From NCBI GenBank assembly GCA_024509875.1, contig JAMPIV010012247.1, forward strand, positions 62,001 to 126,000: 64,000 bases of DNA. The letters are read 5' to 3'. Source of the stretch: Oreohelix idahoensis (taxonomy: Eukaryota > Mollusca > Gastropoda > Stylommatophora > Oreohelicidae). This document shows positions 10,518 to 21,371 of this stretch, piece by piece. The translations under genes were made by a program, and so were the position numbers. Within the stretch, counting starts at the first letter, position 1. Every line of letters begins with the position of its first letter. The notes under the pieces were generated by a model. It did no database searches, was not told the origin of the DNA, and worked only from the letters and a program-made list of their open reading frames with translations.

Positions 10518-11940
10518 AAGATGGCATAAGACAACAAAAACTTGATATGCATGTATTTGAAAGCCTGTGCTGATGGCACAAGACAACAAAGACTTGATAC
10601 GCATGTATTTAAAGCCTGTGCTGATGGCACAAGACAAGAAAGACTTAATATGAATGTATTGAAAGCCTGTGCTGATGGCACAAGACACAAAGACTTGATA
10701 TGAATGTATTGAAAGCTTGTGCTGATGGCACAAGACAACAAAGACTTGATATGAATGTATTGAAAGCCTGTGCTGATGGCACAAGACAAGAAAGACTTGA
10801 TATGAATGTATTGAAAGCCTGTGCTGATGGCACAAGACACAAAGACTTGATATGAATGTATTGAAAGCTTGTGCTGATGGCACAAGACACCAAAGACTTG
10901 ATATGAATGTATTGAAAGCCTGTGCTGGTGGCACAAGACAACAAAGACTTGATGATATGAATGTATTGAAAGCCTGTGCTGATGGCATAAGACAAGAAAG
11001 ACTTGATATGAATGTATTGAAAGCCTGTGCTGATGGCATAAGACACAAAGACTTGATATGAATATATTGAAAGCCTGTGCTGATGGCATAAGACAAGAAA
11101 GACTTGATATGAATGTATTGAAAGCCTGTGCTGATGGCATAAGACACAAAGACTTGATATGAATGTATTGAAAGCCTGTGCTGATGGCATAAGACAAGAA
11201 AGACTTGATATGAATGTATTGAAAGCCTGTGCTGATGGCATAAGGCAAGAAAGACTTGATATGAATGTATTGAAAGCCTGTTCTGATGGCACAAGACACA
11301 AAGACTTGATATGAATGTATTGAAAGCCTGTGCTGATGGCACAAGACAACAAAGACTTGATATGAACGTATTGAAAGCCTGTGCTGATGGCATAAGACAA
11401 CAAAGACTTGATATGAATGTATTGAAAGCCTGTGCTGATGGCACAAGACACAAAGACTTGATAAGAATGTATTGAAAGCCTGTGCTCATGGCACAAGACA
11501 CAAAGACTTGATATGAATGTATTGAAAGCCTGTGCTGATGGCACAAGACACAAAGACTTGATATGAATGTATTGAAAGCCTGTGCTGATGGCACAAGACA
11601 CAAAGACTTGATATGAATGTATTGAAAGCCTGTGCTGATGGCACAAGACAAGAAAGACTTGATATGAATGTATTGAAAGCCTGTGCTGATGGCATAAGAC
11701 AAGAAAGACTTGATATGAATGTATTGAAAGCCTGTGCTGATGGCATAAGACAAGAAAGACTTGATATGAATGTATTGAAAGCCTGTTCTGATGGCACAAG
11801 ACACAAAGACTTGATATGAATGTATTGAAAGCCTGTGCTGATGGCACAAGACAAGAAAGACTTGATATGAATGTATTGAAAGCCTGTTCTGATGGCACAA
11901 GACACAAAGACTTGATATGAATGTATTGAAAGCCTGTGCT
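10518..11940 (+). repeat. ~51-bp minisatellite, about 28 copies, derived from a LINE 3' end
   Basis: The unit runs GATGGCACAAGACAAGAAAG, then ACTTGATATGAATGTATTGA, then AAGCCTGTGCT. I count about 28 copies with small indels (50-54 bp) and few substitutions. The unit aligns with the end of the family A LINE at ~40885-40935 (GATGGCACAGGACAGGAGGA ... AAGGCCTGTGCT). Because many units are 51 bp long, several frames stay open for 400-500 codons on the - strand; these are repeat artefacts and not genes. Confidence 0.95.
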
Positions 11941-12068
11941 CCACACAGTGGTAAATGGTAATGATTTAATGAATGAAATTTGAATGGCACATCTCTTTGT
12001 GAGTGCTTTACTTGTGAGAATCGTCAGCATTTTTCTGTAATTCTTATCTATATCATAACTCATGCCAG

Positions 12069-12179
12069 GAACGGAAGGTGAAGAAAGACAAAAAGGGTAA
12101 AAAGGATAAAGACAGAGAAGCACCAGTTGATGATGAGGCAGAGAAAAAAGGAGAACCTGAGAAAAAAGTAGAGAAAAAG
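12069..12179 (+). CDS. SEC62: SEC62 exon: Lys-rich cytosolic linker
   Basis: It is flanked by a CCAG acceptor and a GTAAGG donor and is 37 codons in phase 0. It encodes a highly charged stretch (ERKVKKDKKGKKDKDREAP) matching the Lys/Glu-rich region between the N-terminal domain and first membrane segment of animal SEC62. SEC62 acts with SEC61 and SEC63 in post-translational import of small secretory proteins into the ER. The N-terminal winged-helix-like exons expected before it are not visible between 7000 and 12068, so the gene probably begins left of the window. This exon alone is low complexity; confidence comes from joining in frame to the next ones. Confidence 0.8.
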
Positions 12180-12719
12180 GTAAGGTGCATTTAAAAAATG
12201 GAGTCAGTCATCATGAAACTGACACATGGTCTGGTTTAGCATAATAGACTTTTTTGTTATCATCATATGACAGTCATCATTTTACAGGAGTGCAGATATG
12301 TCACAGTACTACAAACATTTAAAAAGGCAATAGATTTTTGATAGGAATACAGATATTTTGGGACATTACAAAAATGTGAGAAGACTACAACAATTTTGCA
12401 ACGGTCCAGTTTCATTAAACAAAAGACATATAACACTGGCCTGTGAGCTAGAACCTTGTAAATTTTGCAAGTTAACTCTAGGGATCTCATAAAGGAACAA
12501 CTTTTTTTTTCTATTTAGTAAGGAAATTTTTTATATGTAGAATAATTTATTCATAACTGTAGATACAAACATGTACAAGTTAAGGATACAAGAAATAGTT
12601 CAGGAGCGTAACATATTAATACAAAATGTCTTACTTTATACAACTTGTTATACATTCAGTTAGTCATTGCAGTAGAAATTGTCCTTGTAGTAGAAATGCT
12701 GCCTGTCTGTCCCAAAAAT

Positions 12720-13400
12720 ACAGCTTGTTGCCTATTTTTGATGTGCAGATTCTGGCAGACTTCTATTCAGCAATAGGCAGCAAGTAAATGCAAGTTCCAC
12801 CTTCCTTAATATCTTCTCTCAGTTTCCTTGGCATCGTGGTGGGATCTCTCACCTTGTTGGCACTCATTGCTGTAAGATTTTTGAAGAAAATGCAGATATG
12901 ATGTGAGTTCAGAAAATGTATTTTTCAACTTGTGGAACAACTCAGTTTTCTTGATCACAGTATATTCATAATCTAGATACTTCTCATTTCCCATAAATTT
13001 CCTGATAACATTTTAAAAAACTCTATGCTTCTTTTCTTACATCATTCACTGTACGTTCAAATTCAGAATCTAAACAGTTTCCTAAGACAGGGCTTGTGAA
13101 GATGCCTTCTTTCAGTTTTGCTTCTGTGAGCATTAGAAGCTTACCACAAATAGATATGCTTGAAACATTCACCCTCCTTGTTCAAAGCTTTGATGAATTG
13201 TTTATTCAGATCCCACCTATAAGTGAAGAGGGAGTAAAAGGATGTGGGATATTTTTCATCAATTTTTAAATTGTCTTTGTGAGGCCACTCTTTCATAATC
13301 TAATGCTGAGATCATGCTCTACTGATCAGTTCACAAAGGAAGCTTGGAAACTTTGTTTATGCAGATTGTTGACCAGCAACATTGATTTTCAAGTCTGAAA
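12720..13400 (-). pseudogene. Decayed transposase relic in SEC62 intron 1
   Basis: Read on the - strand across several frames, it shows in order FLCELISRA and KEWPHKDNLKIDEK, NKQFIKALNKEGECFKHI, EAKLKEGIFTSPVLG, and ECQQGERSHHDAKETERRY followed by GRWNLHLLA. The same series occurs in the ORF inside the DNA transposon at 44766-46789 (FRCEWDSR, MKNFIKALDKTSKAFTYL, DAKIKEGIFVGPQI, ERFHQDIA). Many stops and shifts show it is old and dead. Element ends were not found. Confidence 0.6.
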
Positions 13401-13669
13401 CACAAAAGTGCAGTCAATCAAGAAATATCAATCTAAATAGGTCAGTGTTGTAAATAGATTTGTGGTGGACCAAATAGTGAATGAACGTTTTTATATTAGT
13501 GTTGATCATTAATATGTTTTTTCTTATCCACAATTATGTTTCTTCATGATTTGGCAGTATGTTTCTAATTTCATCTCATTTTTCACATATTACATAGCTT
13601 GTGCAATGGCATTTCTGCCATGAGTACATTATGACATGATGTATTAATTTTTTAAGCTTTTCCCTACAG

Positions 13670-13744
13670 GATGACAAGAGGAGGAAAGAGAAGAGGCTGA
13701 AACTGATCATGCCAGAACAGCAGTTCTTTGAGGATGGGGATGAG
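13670..13744 (+). CDS. SEC62: SEC62 exon: linker just before the first membrane segment
   Basis: Acceptor TTTCCCTACAG and donor GTATAG enclose 25 codons in phase 0. The product DDKRRKEKRLKLIMPEQQFF followed by EDGDE corresponds to the conserved stretch in vertebrate SEC62 that ends in an Asp/Glu-Gly-Asn/Asp motif before YVWIYDP. It is cytosolic. Confidence 0.9.
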
Positions 13745-13977
13745 GTATAGTTTATTTGTAGCTACTTGCTTCATTTTGAACTGTTTACATTAATAAGGGA
13801 AAGTTTTAACAATTTAAATTACAATATTTTTATCACATACTTCAGTTATGAAGTTATTTATTGCTTAAGAATTAATAATTGATACATATTTACAATGAAC
13901 CAGTTTTCTGCATTTATAATTAATTTCATTTTCATATATTTCTTTTTAGAATGTAATAATTGTTGTGTTATTTTCAG

Positions 13978-14038
13978 ATATATGTTTGGATATATGATCC
14001 AGTGAATGCAAAAACCTTTTTGATTGGTCTTTTAATGG
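13978..14038 (+). CDS. SEC62: SEC62 exon: YVWIYDP motif and start of membrane segment 1
   Basis: Acceptor TTATTTTCAG and donor GTAAGT enclose 61 bp, ending in phase 1. It encodes IYVWIYDPVNAKTFLIGLLM; YVWIYDP followed by KTF is a diagnostic block of SEC62. The hydrophobic end begins the first of two ER membrane spans. The next exon is 12.1 kb away because of a retrotransposon insertion. Confidence 0.95.
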
Positions 14039-14420
14039 GTAAGTACTATAATACATTAGACTAAAATTTGAATCAGGGTAGTTGGAGTGTGTGGGACTCA
14101 GCACAGCTTAAGTGACATTATGGCTGTGCACACATTAAGGATGGCTATGGTCATTGAATGGCTCCATAGTTCTAAGCACCCAGTTGTGTAATATGGTCAG
14201 GTAGTAAATTAGTAGGCAACCCAATGTCAAGTCAGCCCTATCATAGTATCTTACCTGTAAACTTTGCCCATGTGTTACCAGAGCCTGAAAAGGGAGTAAA
14301 GAAACGTAGCATGGAGTGCTACCAAACATGTTCTGGAGTTGATTAAGAAGATGGAAGACATGATACATTCCAGAGAAAGCCAAACAGAGTCTGAGCTGCT
14401 GACTGAAATTTTTCCTTCTA

Positions 14421-14473
14421 TTGAACATTCTAGTTGAACATTCTAATTGAACATTCTAGTTGAAAATTCTAAT
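14421..14473 (+). repeat. 13-bp tandem repeat, ~4 copies
   Basis: The unit TTGAACATTCTAG/A is repeated four times, the last copy degenerate. It lies in SEC62 intron 3 about 70 bp before the LTR element. Confidence 0.8.
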
Positions 14474-14542
14474 ACTAAGAACTAGGGAAAGCTGCATAGG
14501 GGGCACTAAAAGTGAAAAACTATAAAGGGACATCCTGGTGCT

Positions 14543-16858
14543 TGTAGTGGTTTTTGATGGTATTGTATGGTTGAGATGTTACCTAGTGTAATGAATGAGG
14601 TCAGCTGTGAAGGCTCCTGAGATAATGTTGATGCGAATTACAGAAGGCCCTTCTTACTACCACTTACGACCTCAAACATATCTTTTTTTCTCTACTAATA
14701 TGAATGTAGCTACGTTAAAAGTCTAGGGTACTGAAATGTAATGTGTTGTAGTAGATTACCCACACACACACAGATATTTAATAAGTCTAATAATAAAATT
14801 TATAACACACTGAACTAACTCAGGCTGTTTTAGTTTTAAATATTAAATCTTTTGTTAAATTTATTTGTTCTGAACCAAATGTTTGTTGGTCAGAACATAT
14901 GAAATATTATGGAGTTATAAATGGAATGCATAATTATATGACATAATAAAATGGAATGTGTGTACATAAATATTTTAAAAGACTGGTTAATATTAATTAT
15001 ATTAGATTGTCCCAGGAGAACTATTACTGAATGTACTGTTGGGGTGGTATCATCATGCCCAATCTGTGACTACCAAAACATTGTCCATTGACTTATGGGA
15101 TGAATACATGGTTTATTTTCCCACAATGGTATGTCTTTATTAGATGGTGAATTAGTTGGTGGATTAGTTGGTGAATTTCCAGCAGGCCAGAATCTCACGT
15201 ATCTCGACTGCGTCGATCTTGTACAAGAGTCTGGTGGCCCCTCCTCTCCGTGCTGGAGTACAATATTCGGCTGCTCTGACACAATGTTAGACTGCACTGG
15301 TCCACGCTTGTGTATTTCACAACAGTATTTGGCACCTCTTCGGTGCCAAACAGAAACTCACAATTCTGAAATAAAAGTTTTGTGGCATGTGTCAGAACCA
15401 CACCACACTACACAACAACACCACACAGACTGGGTCAGATCTCTCTGACCACACAGCACATCTTACCCAGTTGTTTTCACATAGTACTAGTTCCCCAAGA
15501 CTACATTGCATCTGAGATATGTTCAATAGTTTCCTTCTATTCAGTAAGATAGGTGATATGTTCCACTGATCTCAACAATAGATCCGCCTTCCATAGTTTT
15601 AGTAGGCGTCCATATATTTTGTTTGTCTCTAGACCCTGAACTTGGGCTGGGGACCTAGAGCGAACACTTACTTGTCGTAATCATTTTATATGATATGGCA
15701 GTATCAATCACTCGAAATATTAAAATATACAAAAGAAATACTTTCATTCTTACCAGAATTCAGAATTGAGAACACAGTTAAATGCTAGCAAAACTCAGCT
15801 GAGCTGCTGGCTATATGATGGCGTCCCACTAAATGTATGTAAATCTTCTGGAAACAACACCACAGGCAATAAACCACTGTGTCTCTGGACAGTCTTGTAA
15901 CGAATGGCAAAAATGCGCATCTCTGTCCCGCTAATATGATTTCATTCATCCAATCACAGACTCCCCCCCCCCCCCAACTTTTCAAATCTACAACCAAAAG
16001 TCAAATTTCAGTCAGCTCTCAGTCAAGTATGTATTATTGTCTGTTGGTCCGTCTGTCTCTACTTGTTTTTTCATAAAAAACACGCTTGGTTCTTGGACCA
16101 ACTCCATGCAATACCCTACACACTTCTGCCTCCGAAGTTATTTTTAGCCACAATTCTCCACCTTTCCCCTCTCTTTAATTACAGCTCGATTTTTGCATTT
16201 GTGTGTCTCAAGGACAAAAATTTGAAACTTTAGTGAAATTTTTAACAGTGCAGTCGCTCGTCGGATATGAACAACACAGTCTTTTGTCAATATCTTCCTT
16301 ATTATCTATCCGTCTGTATAATTTAAAGTATATTAGTTCTCTGCTCAAGACGGGCTATCAAACTAGCTAGGTTTTATATTCATAACATTATTATTAAGAA
16401 AAAATTACTTTTTCAAGGTTAGTTTTTTTTTTTGGTAATATGTTCGAGAACCTTCTCCACGGCGTTTGCCGCTGAATTCAAATAACAACCAAGTATCGTA
16501 AAAGTCCAAGAAATGACTGTTTCTGACAAGAGCTAAAGTCGTTTTTTGTCCATTTCCTTACATTGTGTCAACTAGTGACGTGAATTTTTTTTTCTTTTAC
16601 TACCAATTGCGTCTTTTAGCCTTGCTATCTTCAAACACGTGTTCAGTCATATTTTTCCTTTTGTGTTCTCCGTTTCTCTCCCGTCTACAAAGGGTAAACC
16701 GTTTCGTCTGCACATCTAACTCGTTAGTTTTAAATGGTGGAAGGAAGGGCGGGCATGGGCGAGCATGTCTCCTAGTATCTTACGCATTATTTTTATCCCT
16801 ACATTTTATCGTTATAATTGGAGATATTTTAACGTTGTATCATGGTAAATTCATCACA
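14543..16858 (-). repeat. 3' LTR of the antisense LTR element
   Basis: Matches 21372-23733 almost base for base. The inner edge follows the polypurine tract on the - strand (GGTGGGGAGATG, complement of 16859-16870). Short open frames inside (15131-15448, 16565-16873) recur in the other LTR and have no recognisable product. Confidence 0.95.
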
Positions 16859-16870
16859 CATCTCCCCACC
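16859..16870 (-). promoter_or_regulatory. Polypurine tract (plus-strand primer site) of the LTR element
   Basis: On the - strand the sequence GGTGGGGAGATG directly abuts the LTR start TGTGATGAA. Position and purine content fit the tract used to prime plus-strand DNA. Confidence 0.7.
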
Positions 16871-16946
16871 TGAGAACATGCACTACGGCAAGTTCCAAAA
16901 CCAGTGATACACATAGATAAAATTACTCCTCACGCCTGCCACTACT

Positions 16947-17187
16947 CTAATCTTGATCACAGGGGTGCCGACTGAGGAAATCTGCACCGACATTCAATGA
17001 CCCTGGGATGTATTCGATAATAAACTGATAAGGTTGCAATAATAAAGACCATCTCAACAATCTTGCGTTTTCATGCTTAGCCTGAGATAAGAATACCAGG
17101 GGCTGATGATCCGTCTGGACCACAAAAGTCCTACCATACAGATAGATTTGAAACTTTTTTATTGCCCAGATTAACGCTAAACATTCT
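16947..17187 (-). pseudogene. C-terminal RNase H fragment of the LTR element
   Basis: In a different frame from RT, the - strand encodes ECLALIWAIKKFQIYLYG, QTDHQPLVFLSQ and FIIEYIPGSLNVGADFLSRH, the end of a gypsy RNase H. The part with the catalytic Asp-Ala-Ser motif is missing: the RT frame reads KPILR and then runs straight into this segment. An internal deletion plus frame change has therefore inactivated RNase H. Confidence 0.8.
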
Positions 17188-18650
17188 GAGAATAGGCTTG
17201 CTATTGAGTTTATCCTTTAACTCTTGAAAAGCTAATTCACATTGCGCAGTCCAAACAATTTTATCTGGATGTCCCTTGCGAGTCAGAGGAGCACAAATAG
17301 AGTTAAAATTTTTGATGTATTTTTGGTAAAATCCACATAACGACACGAATGATCGCACGTCCTTTTTTGTTTGTGGTCTAGGTGCTCTCTGTAGTTTTTC
17401 CAAGTTCTTGGGGTCAGGGGTCATGTTACCCTGATATACAGTGTGTCCCAAGAATTCCAACTCTTTGCATCCAATACAACATTTTGTTGGCCTAGCAGTT
17501 AAGTTCGCCTCCCTAAGCCTATCAAATAACATTTTCAGAGAGTTAATGTGTTCTTCAAATGTCTCTGTGGCGACAAGAATATCATCCATGAAATTCGTGT
17601 TACATGGGTTATTCAAGGGATCCAACAATTTGCGCATCATCCTTGAAAATACACTCGGAGCATTTTTCAATCCGAATGGTAGCATGTTGAATTCATAATG
17701 TCCTTCCGAGGTGCTAAAAGCTAAATAAGGTCTCACTTCAGGCTTCACTGGAATCTGGTAATAGCCTTTACTAAGATCCACCTTTGAAAAGTATTTTGCC
17801 TTGTTTAATCTGGCAAATAACTGTTTTGTGTCTGGTAATGGATCCACTTGTCCTTCTGTGACAGCATTCAGTTTCCTGTAATCTATGCACAGTCTATGTT
17901 CCCCAGACGGTTTCCTCAACAGAACTACACTGGAGCTAAAAGATGATTCACTGTGTGAAATAATCCCCTCCTTCAACAAATAATCTATTTCTTCTTTCAA
18001 TGCCTTCTCCTTCGCGAACGGAATAGAATAGGCTCTCATACAGATTGGGTTTGAGTCTACCAGTTTCATGTCATACTGTAGCAAATTTGTATGTCCTGGC
18101 TTATCTGTTAATACATCTGTATGTTCCTCCAGAACCTGTTGAACTCTCTCCCTCTGATTTTTAGTCAGGTGCTTACTGACTTTTACCTGTGCGGCTGTTT
18201 CACAAGGATGTAATGGGTATTCATGTGAGATGAGTGGTTCCTTTTGCATTTGAGTTGCGATAGCCAAAGTCAGTAAGGGGGTGCTTTCCTGGAGTGGTCT
18301 GTCCAGATACTTCTTTAAAAGGTTTACATGATAAACTTTCTCCTTCCCCTTTTTGTTAATTTTATAGTTTGTTCTAGACACCTTCTCTAGAACTGTATAT
18401 GGACCTTGCCATCCAATTTGTAATTTATTCTGGCTGCCGGGTAGTAGAAGAAGCACCTTCTCTCCCACAGCTAGTTCTCTGTCCTTTGCCTTCCTATTAA
18501 AATATGCTGCATGTTTCTTCCTGGCTTGTCTCAAATTATCATTTGCCAGTTTCCATCCAGCTTTCAGACGAGTGGTCAGTTCGTTCACATATTGATACGA
18601 TGAGGTAACAGTCTCTTCTGCCTTCTCATCTGTCCAGGTCCTTAATAATT
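17131..18650 (-). pseudogene. Integrase C-terminal domain followed by reverse transcriptase
   Basis: The frame starts in an integrase tail (DNLRQARKKHAAYFNRKAKD, GWQGPYTVLEKVSRTNYKI, VYHVNLLKKYLDRP). It runs directly into RT (LCIDYRKLN, KVDLSKGYYQIPV, FMDD, LEFLGHTV) and ends in the truncated RNase H. Integrase before RT again marks the Gmr1-like order. The catalytic motif is FMDD instead of YLDD/YIDD. A GTG near 18588 is not a real start; the frame extends further upstream. The integrase core domain expected before it is absent. Inactive as a complete Pol but with RT motifs preserved. Confidence 0.85.
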
Positions 18651-18759
18651 ACATATGGACTTTTAAATTTTCATACTTATTTTTCATGGAACCCGTCGGG
18701 TCCCTTCCATTGGAAGCATTATAATGAGGACTTTTCTTCCTAGAATCATCACTCACAAA

Positions 18760-20358
18760 TCAACCACTACCAATTTTTTTCTTGGGTTTGTCTTCCCAAT
18801 TTAGATTGCTTATGAGAGATCTCCGCTCTCTTTTATTTTCCTCCAGTTTATATAAGGCTGACCGAGGGATTGTCAGCTTATTCTGGGTTAAATTTACTCT
18901 TTGTACTCGTCGCATAGTGGCCATGTTAATCCATTCAAGTGAAGACTGGGTATGAAAAGGGGGCTCCCATTCCACTTTGTCTACCTGATTATAATTATTT
19001 TTCCTTCCAGGCCTAAGTTTGCCCCGTGGCGTTTCTAGGTCCTGCACATATTTTCCCTTTGTGGGTGTTCCCTCATGAAATACGCCACATGCTTCTACAA
19101 AGTTTTCAATATCGACATTTACGTCGGGCCAATAGTATTTTCGAGCCACCTTTTGGCAGATGGTACCTACTTTCTCATGGTCACCATCTTTTCCAACATG
19201 TAAGCTCCTTATTAAATTTGCCCTATATACCTTGGGAAGAACCAACTGTCCGTGACCAGTGGATCTAGTTCCTGTCTTCCTGTATAGCAATCTGTCCTTC
19301 ATAAAATACTCTCCCTTGCTTGGAGGTGTGTGGCATTTGGGCAATTTTTTAAAACATGGCTTGAGTGTCCTATCCTCAGCCTGCGCCTTCCTCATCTCCT
19401 CTGGATGAGCATTTATAGGTTCACCTTCTTCCTCCTTTTTCTGTGACCTGGTCTGCACTGTCGCCATGATCACAGGTCTCTCAGGATTCCCCAAGAAGAC
19501 ATACCTACACCCCAATATCAGAGGGTAGATTGGTTCATCTATCACTGCTGCTCTGATTTCTCCTTCCACATAGCGAGTTTTCACCATTATCCTTGCGATG
19601 GGAAGTGTCATGAGTGGTATGTCCTTAGTCGCCCCTTGTATTTCCACTGTTTCTGTGGTATACTGACTTGGGTCCACTAGGCTAGACTTCACAACTGAAT
19701 CATAATCCAAACCTGTATCATATAGGCACCTTATGGTGACCCCATTACAAATAACATCCTCACAAACTGGGGGGTGATAAGGTTCCTGCTGTCCATTAGG
19801 ATTAACCTTTAATCTTTGAGTCCCCGACTTCATTGCAGCAATGTTTGAAGGTTTCCTTCTACAAAATTCGATGTTATGGTTGTCTTTCTTACACCATTTG
19901 CACCATCTTTTTCCTTGGTTTAACGGTTTTCTTTCATTATATTTTTGGTCATTGAACTGTGAGTTTCTGTCACGATAGTCATTTCTTGGCCTATCAAAGT
20001 TTGTCCTGCCTTTATTACCCTGTTCTCGGTTATCAAATTTATTAAATTGCTGTGGAGCTTTAAAATTTTCTATGTGCTTCTTTTTAGTGCCACTTACCTC
20101 TGCCTGGGCTGCCTGATACCTCTCAGCAATATTTAAAATCTCCCCCAACCTCTCTGCACCTTGTTCCATGAGAAATTTTCTCAAGTCTGGAGCCATGGAC
20201 TCTCTTAATTGCTCTATCATGATCATTTCTTTAAGATCTTGGGTCTTCCCCAGAGCAGTCCATTTCTCCAAATAGGTTTCCAGTCTGGCAGAGAATTGGT
20301 GGTATGTCTTCCCAGACAACAGTTTGGCATTTCTAAATTTCTTACGATAAAATTCACC
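18760..20358 (-). pseudogene. Gag C-terminus, protease and integrase zinc domain, ending in unrelated sequence
   Basis: Order on the - strand: Gag capsid remainder (KTYHQFSARLETYLEKW), a canonical CCHC knuckle (CKWCKKDNHNIEFC), retropepsin (CLYDTGLDYDSVV, then PLILGCRY), and an integrase zinc-binding region (HVGKDGDH ... ARKYYWPDVNVDIE) whose second CxxC has become CGVF. From about residue 430 the protein no longer resembles integrase (KLRPGRKNNYNQVDKVEWEP onward) and stops at 18760. The catalytic core has been deleted or replaced here. The real frame begins upstream, after the shift at 20360-20365. Confidence 0.8.
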
Positions 20359-20359
20359 A

Positions 20360-21062
20360 TTTTTTCGTATCTCAATAACAAAGCCTGCTTTAACATGTCA
20401 TAATTGTCTTGGTCTTCTCTACTCATTTTAGCAAAGACTTCATAAGAATTACCTCTCAGTCCCTGTGATAACTTTAGACTCCACCTCTCTCTCTCTAACC
20501 CATATGTAGTAGCTAATAACTCAAATCTACTGAGGTACCCCTCGATGCCATCGTCTTTCTCACCAAAATGGTCTAAGTGAAACCCCATAGCCGAGTTTGA
20601 GACTCCCTGACTAGGCGTAGCATCTGAGGCAAAAGGGCTGGCACCATTTTCAGGAGCATGGCCTTGTAATTCCAGCTCCCTTAGTCGTAATTCGTGCTCC
20701 CTTTGTAACCTTCTATCTTCTGCCTCCCTTTCGGCAGTCAACCTTTTATTTTCTGCTTCCCTTTCGGCCTTTTTTTCTTCTGCCTCCCTTTCGGCAGTCA
20801 GTCTTTTATTTTCTGCTTCCCTTTGCTGTCGTTTTTCTTCTGCCTCTAATGCTTTAGCCTCTTTGTCAGCCTCAATCTGCAGCCTCTTAAGTTCTTTATC
20901 AGCCTCAATTTGTAACCTCTTCTCTTCAGCTAACCTCCTATCTTCCCTTTCAATATACTTGTCACATTCAGAAGTCACATACTGAATTAAAGCCTGACCC
21001 TCCATGTTCATCTCCTTCGCCGTTAGCACAGCAGCTGATCTGAATTTTGCCAGGTCAGCCAT
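20360..21062 (-). CDS. Gag N-terminal part with long coiled coil
   Basis: Starts MADLAKFRSAAVLTAKEM. Residues ~40-125 are a charged heptad-rich coiled coil built from near-repeats (REAENKRLTAEREAE occurs twice). A capsid-like part follows (FHLDHFGEKDDGIEGYLSRF, LSQGLRGNSYEVFAKM). The frame is lost at a run of six T on the + strand (20360-20365, A on the coding strand); the rest of Gag continues in the next frame. This looks like a one-base homopolymer lesion. The start codon lies ~310 bp inside the 5' LTR edge, as expected for a leader. Confidence 0.75.
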
Positions 21063-21371
21063 CAGACAAAATAACAGTGACCCAGGTAAATCTAATTACT
21101 TAATGACAGGTAATTCTAATTATCTAATGACAGGTAATTCCAATTAATAAATAGACCAAGGTAATTCTAATTAATTAAAATGGCCAAGGTAATTCTAATT
21201 AATTAATTAATTACCACTGGCTGTGAAGATTCACCAACTTTTTATTTTTCCCCTTTTATTTTAAGGGACACTTTTAAATTTTTACAATCTGTCCCCACTG
21301 GTTTAGTTCTCCCACCAGGAGATTCTAATATTTTTAATTAACTAAATATCCCTGGACAAGACCCCAATATT
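21063..21371 (-). other. Leader of the LTR element with candidate primer binding site
   Basis: Noncoding, AT-rich, with repeats of GGTAATTCTAATTA. On the - strand, two or three bases after the LTR end, TTGGGGTCTTGTCC could bind a tRNA 3' end (TGG start). Which tRNA cannot be told by eye. Confidence 0.4.

Noticed and set aside
10292..12123. Overlapping 380-490-codon open frames on the - strand
   Set aside because: They run over the 51-bp minisatellite and repeat the same ~17 residues in every frame; a product of unit length divisible by three.
14135..14428. 97-codon - strand frame in SEC62 intron 3
   Set aside because: No recognisable domain and overlapping a small tandem repeat.
15131..15448. 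LTR-encoded small protein (also 21967-22398)
   Set aside because: The frame is present in both LTRs but changes with small indels between them and shows no family motif.
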